64,000 bases of DNA from Lachnospiraceae bacterium (GCA_018384375.1 JAHAYJ010000042.1:62001-126000); one strand, 5' to 3'. Counted from the stretch's first letter, positions 26,835 to 35,682 are shown. Numbers and translations: made by a program. Notes: generated by a model not told the origin, from the sequence alone.

Positions 26835-27401
26835 ATGAATAAAAAGCGAAAAATCAAACTATTGTTGCTCTTAGCTCTTTTGGTCATTATAGTAATAGCA
26901 TATGTAGTACTCCAAAAGAATCCGGTAAAGGATGAAAACGCAGAAGCTGAGGCAGATGCAGAAACCTACCCCGTAACAGAAATTGATACTGCACTGGTTA
27001 CATCAATCGGAATCATTAACAACGGAGAAAGCATTGATTTTACGAAACGTAATGGTATTTGGTATCTTAGTGGCGATGATTCGTTTTCTGTTGATGAAGA
27101 CAAAATCGAGAGTTATCTTGACAATGCAGGAAATATAACATCTGATACTTGCATTGAAAACGTATCGGATCTTTCGGAGTATGGTCTTGATGATCCTGTT
27201 TTGAATCTGACACTTCAATGGGATGATAACATGTATTTAATTAAAGTAGGTGATTACAATTCTGTTATCAGCAGCTATTACGTCAGTGTAAATGATGATG
27301 ATACAATTTATACGATTAACTCATCTCAATACTATTCCTTAAGTAAAGCATTGGAAAATTTTGAGAAAATTGAGTCTGATACTTCAGATTCGGAATCATG
27401 A
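26835..27401 (+). CDS. DUF4340 membrane-anchored protein
   Basis: 188 residues from ATG 26835 (AAAGGAGG 11 bases upstream). An N-terminal anchor (KLLLLLALLVIIVIAYVVL) is followed by an acidic linker and a DUF4340 domain (SIDFTKRNGIWYLSGDD; LSEYGLDDPVLNLTL). DUF4340 proteins regularly follow GldA/GldFG-type transporter genes, and a partnership on the outer face of the membrane is inferred. The length is shorter than many DUF4340 proteins, which contain two or three copies of the unit; only one appears here. It ends at a strong terminator. Confidence 0.85.
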   Translation: MNKKRKIKLLLLLALLVIIVIAYVVLQKNPVKDENAEAEADAETYPVTEIDTALVTSIGIINNGESIDFTKRNGIWYLSGDDSFSVDEDKIESYLDNAGNITSDTCIENVSDLSEYGLDDPVLNLTLQWDDNMYLIKVGDYNSVISSYYVSVNDDDTIYTINSSQYYSLSKALENFEKIESDTSDSES

Positions 27402-27433
27402 TCCGATTTTGGTAAATTTGATTTATGCCTTGA

Positions 27434-27488
27434 TTTCCTTGCAGGTTTGTGTGAAAATAGACACGTAAAACTTGCAAGGAAATTTTTT
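27434..27488 (+). terminator. Rho-independent terminator after the GldA/GldFG/DUF4340 operon
   Basis: TTTCCTTGCAGGTTT (27434-27448) pairs with AAACTTGCAAGGAAA (27468-27482) with one imperfect pair. An additional GTGT/ACAC pairing is inside, and TTTTTT follows. Confidence 0.9.
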
Positions 27489-27516
27489 ATATATAAGGAG
27501 TATAGTCTGAAAAAAT

Positions 27517-29001
27517 ATGAGAGGAATCGATACCCAGGTTCGTAAAAATAGAAGACGCATTTTTAAAGAAGTGGCAGATCTTGCCTATCATTCCCAGAAT
27601 TTGAAAGACGATATGGAGGCTCTGCCATACAAGATTGTTGACTATGATGAGTCAGAATACGAAAGCATTTATCGGGAGCGTGCAATTGTCAGGGAGCAGC
27701 TTCGCCTGGCGATGGGACTTTCTTTGCGTCCGGAAAATGCTCCGGTTCATGTTACTCAGGGAGTGGAGGAAAGTAATATTGATGAAAAATATTATGAACC
27801 ACCGCTCATGCAGGTGATTCCATCAGCTTGTAATGCCTGTCCCGAAAATCGTTATGAAGTGACTAATAAGTGTATGGGCTGCGTGGCTCATCCCTGTAAG
27901 GAAGTTTGTCCTAAAGGGGCTATCTCTATGAAAAATGGTCATTCTGTCATTGATCAGGAAAAGTGTATTAAATGCGGTAAATGTAAATCGGTATGTCCCT
28001 ATGACGCGATTTCCCATCAGGTACGCCCTTGTCTTGCCCATTGCGGGGTGAATGCAATTAAAAGTGATAAGAAGGGCAGAGCCTATATTGATACAGAGCT
28101 TTGTGTTTCCTGCGGCCAGTGTATGGTCAGCTGTCCGTTTGGTGCAATTGCGGATAAATCACAGATTTTTCAATTGATTCGTGCTATGCAGTCAGGAAGA
28201 AAGATCATTGCACAGGTGGCGCCTTCCTTTGTAGGACAGTTTGGTAAGGACGCAACGCCTGACAAAATAAAAGAAGCTTTGAAGGAACTGGGATTCTTTG
28301 AAGTGTATGAAACTGCTATCGGAGCCGACATGGGGGCTATGGCGGAAGCAGAGCATTATGTCAAGGAGGTAGCAACAGGAAAGCTTCCGTTTCTTCTCAC
28401 CTCCTGTTGCCCATCCTGGTCAATGCTGGCTAAGAAATTCTTCCCGGAAACCATTGATAACATTTCCAATGCATTAACTCCTATGGTTGCTACAGCACGT
28501 AAAATTAAGGAGGATCATCCGGATGCAAGCGTCGTCTTTATTGGTCCCTGTGCGTCCAAGAAGCTGGAAGCATCCAGAAGAACGGTACGTTCTGATGTTG
28601 ATTTTGTCATTACCTTTGAAGAGCTTGCGGGAATGTTTGAAGCAAAGGGGCTGCTTCCGGAGTCGGTGGAAGCAGGTGCTAAAATGAATGATGCGACCGG
28701 TGCGGGAAGAGGCTACGGAGTTGCGGGCGGTGTCGCAAGTGCTATTGAAGATTGTATTATGGAGTATTATCCTGACATAGATGTGAATATTGAACATGCG
28801 GAGAGTCTTACTGAGTGTAAGAAAATGCTTATGCTGGCAAAGGCCGGGAAGAAAAACGGCTGTCTGATAGAAGGAATGGCCTGCCCCGGTGGCTGTGTGG
28901 CAGGTGCCGGAACCAATATTCCGATTCCACAGGCAATGAAAGAAGTTGCAGGATTTAAGGCAATGGCCGATAAAAAGATTCCTGATATGGAGGAAAAATA
29001 A
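27517..29001 (+). CDS. Soluble [FeFe]-hydrogenase, group B-like
   Basis: A 494-residue iron-only hydrogenase with an N-terminal ferredoxin region. Cysteine sets CNACPENR...CMGCVAHPCKEVCP, CIKCGKCKSVCP and CVSCGQCMVSCP predict several [4Fe-4S] clusters. The H-cluster motifs are L1 TSCCPSW (295-301), L2 GPCASKK (343-349) and L3 MACPGGC (454-460). Canonical group A has TSCCPGW, MPCTAKK and MACPGGC; the L2 changes fit the poorly studied group B of fermentative anaerobes. The proton-relay Cys298 is kept. It probably disposes of reductant as H2 or senses H2. HydEFG maturases are not in the window. gltX follows directly after the stop. Confidence 0.88.
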   Translation: MRGIDTQVRKNRRRIFKEVADLAYHSQNLKDDMEALPYKIVDYDESEYESIYRERAIVREQLRLAMGLSLRPENAPVHVTQGVEESNIDEKYYEPPLMQVIPSACNACPENRYEVTNKCMGCVAHPCKEVCPKGAISMKNGHSVIDQEKCIKCGKCKSVCPYDAISHQVRPCLAHCGVNAIKSDKKGRAYIDTELCVSCGQCMVSCPFGAIADKSQIFQLIRAMQSGRKIIAQVAPSFVGQFGKDATPDKIKEALKELGFFEVYETAIGADMGAMAEAEHYVKEVATGKLPFLLTSCCPSWSMLAKKFFPETIDNISNALTPMVATARKIKEDHPDASVVFIGPCASKKLEASRRTVRSDVDFVITFEELAGMFEAKGLLPESVEAGAKMNDATGAGRGYGVAGGVASAIEDCIMEYYPDIDVNIEHAESLTECKKMLMLAKAGKKNGCLIEGMACPGGCVAGAGTNIPIPQAMKEVAGFKAMADKKIPDMEEK

Positions 29002-30465
29002 ATGACTAAGATCAGAACAAGATTTGCACCCAGTCCGACAGGAAGGATGCATGTGGGTAACTTAAGAACAGCGCTATATGCTTATCTGATTGCCAAACAT
29101 GAAAACGGAGACTTTATTCTCAGAATTGAGGACACAGACCAGGAGCGTTATGTGGAGGGCGCTGTTGATATTATATACAGAACTCTTGCAAAGACCGGTC
29201 TGATTCATGATGAAGGTCCTGACAAGGATGGGGGAGTAGGTCCTTATGTTCAGTCGGAAAGGCAAAAGGCTGGCATTTATCTTGAATATGCAAAGAAATT
29301 GATTGAAAAAGGAGAGGCTTATTATTGCTTTTGTGATAAGGAACGACTTGCAGGTCTGAAAACCCAGATTGTAGAGGGAAAAGAGATCACTGTATATGAC
29401 AAGCACTGTCTGTCTCTTTCAAAGGAAGAAGTAGAGGAGAAGCTGAATGCGGGAATTCCTTATGTGATCAGGCAGAATAATCCAACAGAAGGAACCACTA
29501 CCTTTCATGACGAGATCTACGGCGATATCACTGTTGATAATGCAGAACTGGATGATATGATCCTGATCAAGTCAGACGGATATCCGACCTACAATTTTGC
29601 AAATGTGGTAGACGATCACCTGATGGGAATTACCCATGTTGTCAGAGGAAATGAATATCTTTCCTCCTCCCCGAAGTATAACAGGCTATATGAAGCCTTT
29701 GGCTGGGAGGTTCCTGTATATGTTCACTGCCCTTTGATCACTGATGAGGAGCATCACAAGCTCAGTAAAAGATGCGGACATTCCTCCTATGAGGATCTAA
29801 TTGATCAGGGATTTCTTACGGAAGCAGTCGTTAATTTTGTAGCTCTTCTTGGCTGGAGTCCATCAGATTCCAATCAGGAAATATTTTCTCTCGAGGAGCT
29901 TTCAAAAACCTTTGATTACCATCATATGTCCAAATCCCCTGCAGTATTTGACTATACTAAGCTGAAATGGATGAATGGTGAGTATATTAAGGCTATGGAT
30001 GATGGTGCCTTTTATGAAAAGGCAGAGCCTTATCTGAAGGATACCATCCACAGAGATATGGATCTTCATAGAATTGCGGCAATGGTGAAAACAAGAATTG
30101 AAATTTTCCCGGATATACCGGAACTGATCGACTTCTTTGAGGAGCTTCCGGAATATGATCCTTCCATGTATGAGCACAAGAAAATGAAGACAAACAAAGA
30201 ATCCTCTCTCTTGGTATTAAAAGAGCTTCTCCCTCTTCTGGAAGGGCAGGAGGATTACTCTAATGATGCACTTTATCAACTCCTTATTACCTATGCGGAG
30301 AATAAGGGCTATAAAAACGGTTATGTACTCTGGCCGGTGAGAACTGCTGTTTCGGGAAAACAGATGACTCCGGCAGGAGCTACAGAAATTATGGAGCTTC
30401 TCGGCAAGGAAGAATCCTTAATTCGGATCAGAAAGGGTATTTCACTTCTTGAACAGCCCCAGTAA
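29002..30465 (+). CDS. gltX: Glutamyl-tRNA synthetase
   Basis: Class I synthetase, 487 residues. HIGH-type motif [15 protein letters not shown] lies near the N-terminus, KLSKR (KMSKS-type) is in [13 protein letters not shown], and the C-terminal anticodon-binding region ends in the [19 protein letters not shown] block. The start codon immediately follows the hydrogenase stop and the SD (GGAGG) is inside that gene, suggesting coupling. Whether it also misacylates tRNA-Gln for GatCAB amidation cannot be settled here. Confidence 0.96.
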   Translation: MTKIRTRFAPSPTGRMHVGNLRTALYAYLIAKHENGDFILRIEDTDQERYVEGAVDIIYRTLAKTGLIHDEGPDKDGGVGPYVQSERQKAGIYLEYAKKLIEKGEAYYCFCDKERLAGLKTQIVEGKEITVYDKHCLSLSKEEVEEKLNAGIPYVIRQNNPTEGTTTFHDEIYGDITVDNAELDDMILIKSDGYPTYNFANVVDDHLMGITHVVRGNEYLSSSPKYNRLYEAFGWEVPVYVHCPLITDEEHHKLSKRCGHSSYEDLIDQGFLTEAVVNFVALLGWSPSDSNQEIFSLEELSKTFDYHHMSKSPAVFDYTKLKWMNGEYIKAMDDGAFYEKAEPYLKDTIHRDMDLHRIAAMVKTRIEIFPDIPELIDFFEELPEYDPSMYEHKKMKTNKESSLLVLKELLPLLEGQEDYSNDALYQLLITYAENKGYKNGYVLWPVRTAVSGKQMTPAGATEIMELLGKEESLIRIRKGISLLEQPQ

Positions 30466-32269
30466 AATACAAACGCAAGCAATGATGCACCTGCATGGGC
30501 CGGCAGAAATAATTGCCGGTCCCGGCAGTGGCAAAACCTTCACGATTATTCATCGAATTCTGTATCTTATCAATCAATGTCACATTTCACCTGAGAAAAT
30601 TCTAGTTATCACTTATACCCAGTCGGCAGCACGGGAGATGAAAGAGCGCTACAGGCGGGAAATCAAAAATCTGTCAGTTACGTTAAGCAGTTCCGTCATC
30701 TTCGGTACTTTCCACAGTGTATGTTATCACATATTACAACAATCCGGTGTGATAGGTCCTTCGTCACTCATTAAGGAAAACGACAGACGCCGGTTATTGC
30801 AGTCCATTCTTAATCATTATGAATTATCTTCGGCAAATGATTATGATACTGTTTCTCTTTTGTTAGATACGATCAGTAAAAAGAAAAACGGTGTAAAAAC
30901 AGAGGTGACTATCTGTACTGGTATTTCAGAGGAGGATTTCCAAAAAATCAGAAATGCTTATGACAGTTATCTGCACGAGCAAAGAAAAATTGATTTCGAT
31001 GATATGATTACAGAGTGCCTGAAGCTATTAAGGGAAAATACTGCTATCAGAATGAAATATCAGCAACAGTTTTCCTATATTCTTGCCGATGAGTTTCAGG
31101 ACATTAATTTTCCACAATATCAAATTTTAAAGCTTCTTGCTCTTCCCGAAAATAATTTGTTTGTTGTAGGTGATGATGACCAGGCAATCTATGGATTTCG
31201 TGGTGCCACACCCGGAATCATGAAACAGTTTACAGCAGATTTTGATGGGTGCTGTCAAATCATGCTGACGGAAAATTACAGAAGCAAAAGTGAAATTGTC
31301 AATCTCGCAGAAAAAGTCATAAAGGAAAATACAGAACGCTTCGAGAAACAATTCTATCCGATCAATAATGGCGGACAGATTCAGAAGCTTTGTTTTGAAA
31401 ACCGAAAAGAAGAAGAGAGGTATTTGATTCAAACTTTAAAGGCTTTGCCCCAGCAGGAACTGAATCAGACCGCTATTATTCTTAGAACGAATCTGGATGC
31501 TTTCCAGTACCGGGAAGCATGTCATGAGGCGCATATACCGGTTAAAGGAAACGTGTCAGTGCCAAATAAATATCAAAATTTTATCCTTTCTGATTTTATT
31601 GCATTTATTTCTTATCTTTATCTTGGACACAGGCGGTCCGATTTTCTATGTTTTATGAATAAGCCGGACCGTTTCCTGCTTCGGGAAGCTTTTCCATATG
31701 AAACAATTGACAGGAAACAGGTTATGAGTTATTACCGAAAAAATAATTCTATGCTTATCAGCCTGAAATATTTGTTTTCAACGCTGGAACTTGCAGAAAA
31801 AATAAGCCCAAATCTTGCAATAGCTCTGTTCCGGCACAACCTTGGATATGATGACTATTTAATCGGTAAAGCTTCCGGAACGGAAGAGAAAAAAAGATAC
31901 TTAAAACTGGCAGATGATTTACAAGCACTTTTCAAAACCTATATTCCCGGAACTGATCCAAAGGAATTTATGAAAAGCATAACTGAGAAGGAAGCTTGCA
32001 GTAACAAGACCCAGGAATTGAATGGAGTGTCTGTGATTACAATGCATGCATCCAAAGGTCTTGAATTTAACAATGTTTATCTCCCGGACGTAAATGAAGG
32101 AATCATTCCGGGGAAAAAATGCCTTACGATGGAAGCATTAGAGGAAGAAAGAAGGCTCCTGTATGTTGCCATTACAAGAGCCAGAAATACACTTTCTATT
32201 TATTACACGAAGGAACGTGGAAGAAAGCTGTCGCGCTTTCTGGAAGGCATTATTCTTCCTCATCCATAA
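30449..32269 (+). CDS. UvrD/PcrA-family superfamily 1 DNA helicase
   Basis: ATP-dependent 3'-5' helicase, 606 residues, shorter than PcrA (about 720) with a compact C-terminus lacking the PcrA tail. A TTG start at 30449 overlaps gltX by 17 bases; a later ATG would remove the Q-motif. The Walker A is [10 protein letters not shown] (23-32). Other motifs are [12 protein letters not shown] (Ia), LADEFQDIN (II), [14 protein letters not shown] (III), ENYRS (IV), [17 protein letters not shown] (V) and [11 protein letters not shown] (VI). Subdomain 2B is reduced. The role in repair or replication-fork clearing is inferred. Its 3' end overlaps the opposing DUF1292 gene by 20 bases. Confidence 0.92.
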   Translation: MNSPSKIQTQAMMHLHGPAEIIAGPGSGKTFTIIHRILYLINQCHISPEKILVITYTQSAAREMKERYRREIKNLSVTLSSSVIFGTFHSVCYHILQQSGVIGPSSLIKENDRRRLLQSILNHYELSSANDYDTVSLLLDTISKKKNGVKTEVTICTGISEEDFQKIRNAYDSYLHEQRKIDFDDMITECLKLLRENTAIRMKYQQQFSYILADEFQDINFPQYQILKLLALPENNLFVVGDDDQAIYGFRGATPGIMKQFTADFDGCCQIMLTENYRSKSEIVNLAEKVIKENTERFEKQFYPINNGGQIQKLCFENRKEEERYLIQTLKALPQQELNQTAIILRTNLDAFQYREACHEAHIPVKGNVSVPNKYQNFILSDFIAFISYLYLGHRRSDFLCFMNKPDRFLLREAFPYETIDRKQVMSYYRKNNSMLISLKYLFSTLELAEKISPNLAIALFRHNLGYDDYLIGKASGTEEKKRYLKLADDLQALFKTYIPGTDPKEFMKSITEKEACSNKTQELNGVSVITMHASKGLEFNNVYLPDVNEGIIPGKKCLTMEALEEERRLLYVAITRARNTLSIYYTKERGRKLSRFLEGIILPHP

Positions 32270-32609
32270 CCTCATCAAATTCCACATTGTCAAGATATTC
32301 GTCAAAAGCATCCGAAACGTTTTCGTATTCTTCATCATCCTCAATGTATTCCAGTTCCGGCTCCTCATTGGGATCATTTTCATTTTCGTGATAGCGGTAA
32401 AACCATACCATACCGTCATGATTTTCTCCATCATCTTCAAGGGGAAGAAGTACGATATAATCCTGTCCCTGCACTGTAAGAATCGTTACGATCGCACATG
32501 TAACTTCTGTTCCGTCCTCCAGGTCAAGGGTGACAGTCATTTCCTCATCGTCATCCTCCGGTTTTTGACTAAAGCCGCTTGGATTTTCTCTGTTTTTGTC
32601 TTTGCTCAT
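32250..32609 (-). CDS. DUF1292 acidic protein (YrzB-like)
   Basis: A 119-residue protein on the - strand. The DUF1292 core is EEMTVTLDLEDGTEVTCAIV followed by YIVLLPLEDDGENHDGMVWFYRY. It is flanked by a disordered N-terminus and a strongly acidic C-terminus with many Glu and Asp residues. SD GGAAGGAG is clear. The family is common near alaS/yrrK in Firmicutes but has no known function. It is the only - strand gene apart from cotJ and converges on the helicase gene. Confidence 0.88.
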   Translation of the reverse strand: MSKDKNRENPSGFSQKPEDDDEEMTVTLDLEDGTEVTCAIVTILTVQGQDYIVLLPLEDDGENHDGMVWFYRYHENENDPNEEPELEYIEDDEEYENVSDAFDEYLDNVEFDEVMDEEE

Positions 32610-32709
32610 TGAATTCTCCTTCCTTTTCTCAATCCTATAAGAGAAAATACAATTATAATACTATTCTACTAGCAAGAACTGTTGGATGCAAGATTAAGGT
32701 CAAGTTTTT

Positions 32710-32738
32710 TACACAGACAGCTTAATTTATGTTATGAT
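32710..32738 (+). promoter_or_regulatory. Possible sigma-A promoter for the GH13-like gene
   Basis: TACACA (32710-32715), a 17-base spacer and TATGAT (32733-32738) lie 41 bases before the ATG. The -35 matches four of six positions and the -10 five of six. Confidence 0.4.
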
Positions 32739-32779
32739 ATTTAAGATAATGTAAGGCTGATGCTTTACAGGGAGGACTC

Positions 32780-34720
32780 ATGAGATCAGACTGGAAAATA
32801 ACCTTCTTCAAACCGGATATACCCGGCATTTTTCCAATTCTTAACGGTATCAGATTTGCCGCAGAATTTTCAGGTGATGAAGAGTGTGGTATCATTTTAT
32901 ATGAATCCAACGGAGCAGAAAACAGGCTTCCTTTTTCTAAAGAGGGAAAAAGAGGCTTGCTTTATGGCATGCAGATTGTAGGAGAAGGGGTATTAAAATG
33001 TCGTTATCATTTCTATCAGGGTAATGACATCTATACAGATCCTTATGCAACTGCAGTTTCAGGCCTTGAAAAATGGGGCGAAGCAACAAGGATTCCACGT
33101 AGTAACTACGGGTACTTTGATGCTACCGAATTTGACTGGGAAGATGATGCACCTTTAGAGATTCCTTTTGAGGATTCCATTATCTATGGAGTGAATGTCC
33201 GAGCTTTCACTATGCATAAAAGCTCGGGAGTCAGGCATAAAGGCACTTTTGAAGGAATTGTAGAAAAAATACCCTACTTAAAAGCTTTGGGAATTACGGC
33301 AATCGAACTGATGCCATGCTATGAATATGAGGAATGCATGCCCTGTATTTCCTATGGACAGGTAAATGATTTTTCTCCGGAATGCACTAAAACGGATTCT
33401 GACAAGAAGCGCATTAATTGTTGGGGCTTTCAATCAGGCTGTTATTTCTCGCCTAAAGCATCTTTCAGTGCAGGGAAATCACCACAATATTCTTTTAAAT
33501 CCATGGTAAGAAAACTGCATCAAAATGGTATTGAGGTAATGATGCATTTTTATTTTCCTCCAACCATCAAACAATTGTATATGTTGCAGGTTTTAAAATT
33601 CTGGGTGAATGAATATCATATAGACGGTTTTCGTCTCAGCGGATTTCATATTCCAATACGTTTGTTAGCGGAGGATGCAGCGCTTAGAAGTACCAAAATT
33701 CGAATCAGCTATCTGACTGATGATGAATTGCAGGTGGCAGATAATACCGGCTTTAAGAACTTTGCGATAGACAGCTTACAATTTAAAAATGATATGCGCC
33801 GCTTTCTAAAAGGAGATGAAGGTTTGGCAAACCAAGTGCTGAATCTCCAAAGATTAAATCATGAAGGGATTGCCGTAATTAATTATCTGGCAGATTATGA
33901 CGGTTTTTCATTGTATGACTGCGTTTCCTATGAAAAGAAGCACAACACAGATAATGGAGAAAATAACCGTGACGGCGTAGAGATCAATTATACCTGGAAC
34001 TGCGGGATAGAAGGCGATACACGAAAAAAATCAGTAACAGAGCTTCGACTGAAGCAGCTAAAAAATGCGCTTAGCTTTTTGTTTCTTTCACAGGGAACCC
34101 CTTTCCTTTTTTCAGGAGATGAATTTGCGAATACACGCTTTGGGAATAACAATGTATATTGTCAGGATAATGATACCGGCTGGATCAAATGGAAGGACAA
34201 TCGTTTTTCAAACGAAATATTAACCTATACCAAATTCCTGATATCTCTTCGGAAGGCAAATCGAATCCTGCATTTGAAGGAGCCGTTAAAGGTGATGGAT
34301 TCAAGGGGATTAGGCTATCCGGATATATCCTATCATGGAACAGAAGCCTGGCGACCGGATTTAAGCTATATCAGCCGTATGGTAGGAATTATGTTATGCG
34401 GACAGTATGCCAATGCTTCAGATGCCTCCTTTTACTTTGTATTTAACATGCACTGGGAGCCACATAGGTTTGCACTTCCCAAATTGCCGAAGGGTAGTGC
34501 ATGGATAAAGCTGGCCGATACTTCGCAGCCTTCCGAAAATAAGGAAATGGTTACAGGAGAAACGCATGAAACGGAAACCTTAGTAACACTTGACGGAAGA
34601 ACAGTTGCTATCTATCAGTCGATTCCTTATCTTCCGCCTAAACAGTCAAAAAATAAAAAGAAAAAGCTAAAGCAAGCTAAGGAAAAGAGACAGAACAATG
34701 AAAGTCTGGAAACATTTTAA
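32780..34720 (+). CDS. Catalytically degenerate GH13 debranching-enzyme homologue
   Basis: A 646-residue homologue of isoamylase/GlgX (GH13_11). An N-terminal CBM48-like beta domain is followed by a GH13 barrel. The fold is clear in YLKALGITAIELMPCYEYEE, SYEKKHNTDNGENNRDG and FLSQGTPFLFSGDEFANTRFGNNNVYCQD. Each catalytic region has changed. Region I reads VMMHFYFPP instead of DVVxNH. Region II reads DGFRLSGF with Ser287 at the nucleophile Asp. Region III reads RISYLTD with Ser310 near the acid/base Glu. Region IV reads YDGFSL, keeping Asp but losing His. The loop after region I, about 40 residues in GlgX, is missing. The frame is intact, so this is a pseudoenzyme rather than a decayed gene. 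A glycan-binding or regulatory role is inferred. It overlaps the DUF5662 gene by 23 bases. Confidence 0.85.
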   Translation: MRSDWKITFFKPDIPGIFPILNGIRFAAEFSGDEECGIILYESNGAENRLPFSKEGKRGLLYGMQIVGEGVLKCRYHFYQGNDIYTDPYATAVSGLEKWGEATRIPRSNYGYFDATEFDWEDDAPLEIPFEDSIIYGVNVRAFTMHKSSGVRHKGTFEGIVEKIPYLKALGITAIELMPCYEYEECMPCISYGQVNDFSPECTKTDSDKKRINCWGFQSGCYFSPKASFSAGKSPQYSFKSMVRKLHQNGIEVMMHFYFPPTIKQLYMLQVLKFWVNEYHIDGFRLSGFHIPIRLLAEDAALRSTKIRISYLTDDELQVADNTGFKNFAIDSLQFKNDMRRFLKGDEGLANQVLNLQRLNHEGIAVINYLADYDGFSLYDCVSYEKKHNTDNGENNRDGVEINYTWNCGIEGDTRKKSVTELRLKQLKNALSFLFLSQGTPFLFSGDEFANTRFGNNNVYCQDNDTGWIKWKDNRFSNEILTYTKFLISLRKANRILHLKEPLKVMDSRGLGYPDISYHGTEAWRPDLSYISRMVGIMLCGQYANASDASFYFVFNMHWEPHRFALPKLPKGSAWIKLADTSQPSENKEMVTGETHETETLVTLDGRTVAIYQSIPYLPPKQSKNKKKKLKQAKEKRQNNESLETF

Positions 34721-35231
34721 AACCGTCACCTATCACAGATACCTTGTTATGAAAGGCTGCTTTAAAGTAGGTCTGTATAAACAGGGCTTGTTGCATGACC
34801 TGTCGAAATACAGCCCCAGTGAATTCCTTGTAGGTGCAAAATATTATCAGGGTAACAGAAGTCCCAATAATGCGGAAAGAGAAGCCATTGGTTATTCCTC
34901 TGCATGGCTTCATCATAAGGGCAGAAACCGTCATCACTACGAGTATTGGATCGATTACAGCACAAAAGAAATTGCCGGTGGTATGGCACCGGCACCTATG
35001 CCCGTAAAGTATGTAGCTGAAATGTTGATGGATCGGATTGCTGCCTGTAAAGTCTACAACGGTGCGCAGTACACAGATGCCGCTCCCTTAGCATATTATT
35101 CGAAAGGGCGTGAAAATGCCTTTATTCATCCACAGACGAAGGAACTTCTGGAAAGGCTTCTCAATATGCTGGCAGAAAAGGGAGAGAATGAAACCTTTTC
35201 GTATATTCGAAGAGAACTTCTTCATAAATAA
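34698..35231 (+). CDS. DUF5662 protein, HD-like metal-binding motif
   Basis: A 177-residue soluble protein of a family without assigned function. His-rich blocks KTVTYHRYLVMKGC, LLHDLSKYSPSEF and WLHHKGRNRHHYEYW resemble an HD-type metal site, so a hydrolase or phosphohydrolase activity is possible but unproven. The ATG lies inside the 3' end of the GH13-like gene (SD GGAAAAGAGA), so translation is coupled. No terminator is seen between it and the Cys-rich gene that follows. Confidence 0.75.
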   Translation: MKVWKHFKTVTYHRYLVMKGCFKVGLYKQGLLHDLSKYSPSEFLVGAKYYQGNRSPNNAEREAIGYSSAWLHHKGRNRHHYEYWIDYSTKEIAGGMAPAPMPVKYVAEMLMDRIAACKVYNGAQYTDAAPLAYYSKGRENAFIHPQTKELLERLLNMLAEKGENETFSYIRRELLHK

Positions 35232-35243
35232 TATCGTTACAAT

Positions 35244-35271
35244 AACTCTTTTTTCATTTCTGCATATGATA
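35244..35271 (+). promoter_or_regulatory. Candidate sigma-K promoter of the Cys-rich gene
   Basis: AAC (35244-35246), a 16-base spacer and CATATGATA (35263-35271) match the late mother-cell pattern AC, N16-17, CATANNNTA exactly. This is the same spacing as the cotJ promoter on the other strand. A start site near 35277-35280 would leave a very short leader. Confidence 0.55.
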
Positions 35272-35290
35272 TAGCAGAATAAAAAGGAGT
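35245..35290 (+). promoter_or_regulatory. SD-pairing inverted repeat before the Cys-rich gene
   Basis: ACTCTTTTTT (35245-35254) pairs with AAAAAGGAGT (35281-35290), which is the SD, through nine Watson-Crick pairs and one G-U. An inner stem TTCTGC/GCAGAA (35258-35263 with 35274-35279) encloses most of the candidate sigma-K -10. Only RNA entering from the upstream gene could form it. Confidence 0.5.
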
Positions 35291-35298
35291 GACATAAT

Positions 35299-35646
35299 AT
35301 GAATTGTCTGATTTTAGTGTTATTGCTGCTTTGTTGCGGAAGTAACGGAATGTGGCAGAATGATTGTGACGGCGGATGCGCAGGAAGCGGAAGAGAATGT
35401 GAACGCGACAGAGACTGTGGCTGTTCGAGAAATGGAAGAGAACGTGACAGCAGGGATTGCGGCTGTCAGAGTAGAGAGCGTAATCAGGATTGTGACAGGA
35501 ACAGAGAAAGAGATTGTGACTGCCAGGACCGTGGACGAGAGCGCGAAAGTAGCTGCGGATGCAGAAATGAAGGACGTTTAGAGCCAAGACCATTTCTTTC
35601 TTTTTCAGGATCGACCTGCGGCTGTGAGGATTCCCAGAATAACTAA
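35299..35646 (+). CDS. Cys/Arg/Asp-rich small protein, probable spore-coat component
   Basis: A 115-residue protein with 17 cysteines. A hydrophobic N-terminal stretch (residues 4-11, LILVLLLL, then CCG) is followed by a low-complexity region of imperfect 12-16-residue repeats built around DCGC, DCDC or SCGC with RERD/RNRER spacers. The C-terminal segment after RLEPRPFLSF is different and ends CGCEDSQNN. I recognise no named family. The hydrophobic segment is short for a signal peptide but could anchor it. The strong SD AAAAAGGAG and the candidate sigma-K promoter suggest late mother-cell expression, and Cys-rich composition suits cross-linking or metal binding in the coat. Confidence 0.68.
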   Translation: MNCLILVLLLLCCGSNGMWQNDCDGGCAGSGRECERDRDCGCSRNGRERDSRDCGCQSRERNQDCDRNRERDCDCQDRGRERESSCGCRNEGRLEPRPFLSFSGSTCGCEDSQNN

Positions 35647-35682
35647 AAGACAAGAAAAAAATTTTTGTTGATGAAAAAAGTG

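Noticed and set aside
28474-29052. 192-codon - strand frame over the hydrogenase/gltX junction
   Set aside because: Cys/His/Arg-rich antisense of the conserved hydrogenase, with no SD.
32780-34720. Active glycogen debranching enzyme or pullulanase
   Set aside because: Nucleophile and acid/base positions are substituted and region I is lost.
35380-35560. Short repeats resembling a CRISPR array
   Set aside because: They are degenerate coding repeats of a Cys/Arg-rich protein, with unequal lengths and no unique spacers or cas genes.
35360-35581. 73-codon alternative + frame inside the Cys-rich gene
   Set aside because: Repeat DNA keeps several frames open. The annotated frame has the SD, promoter and regular Cys spacing.
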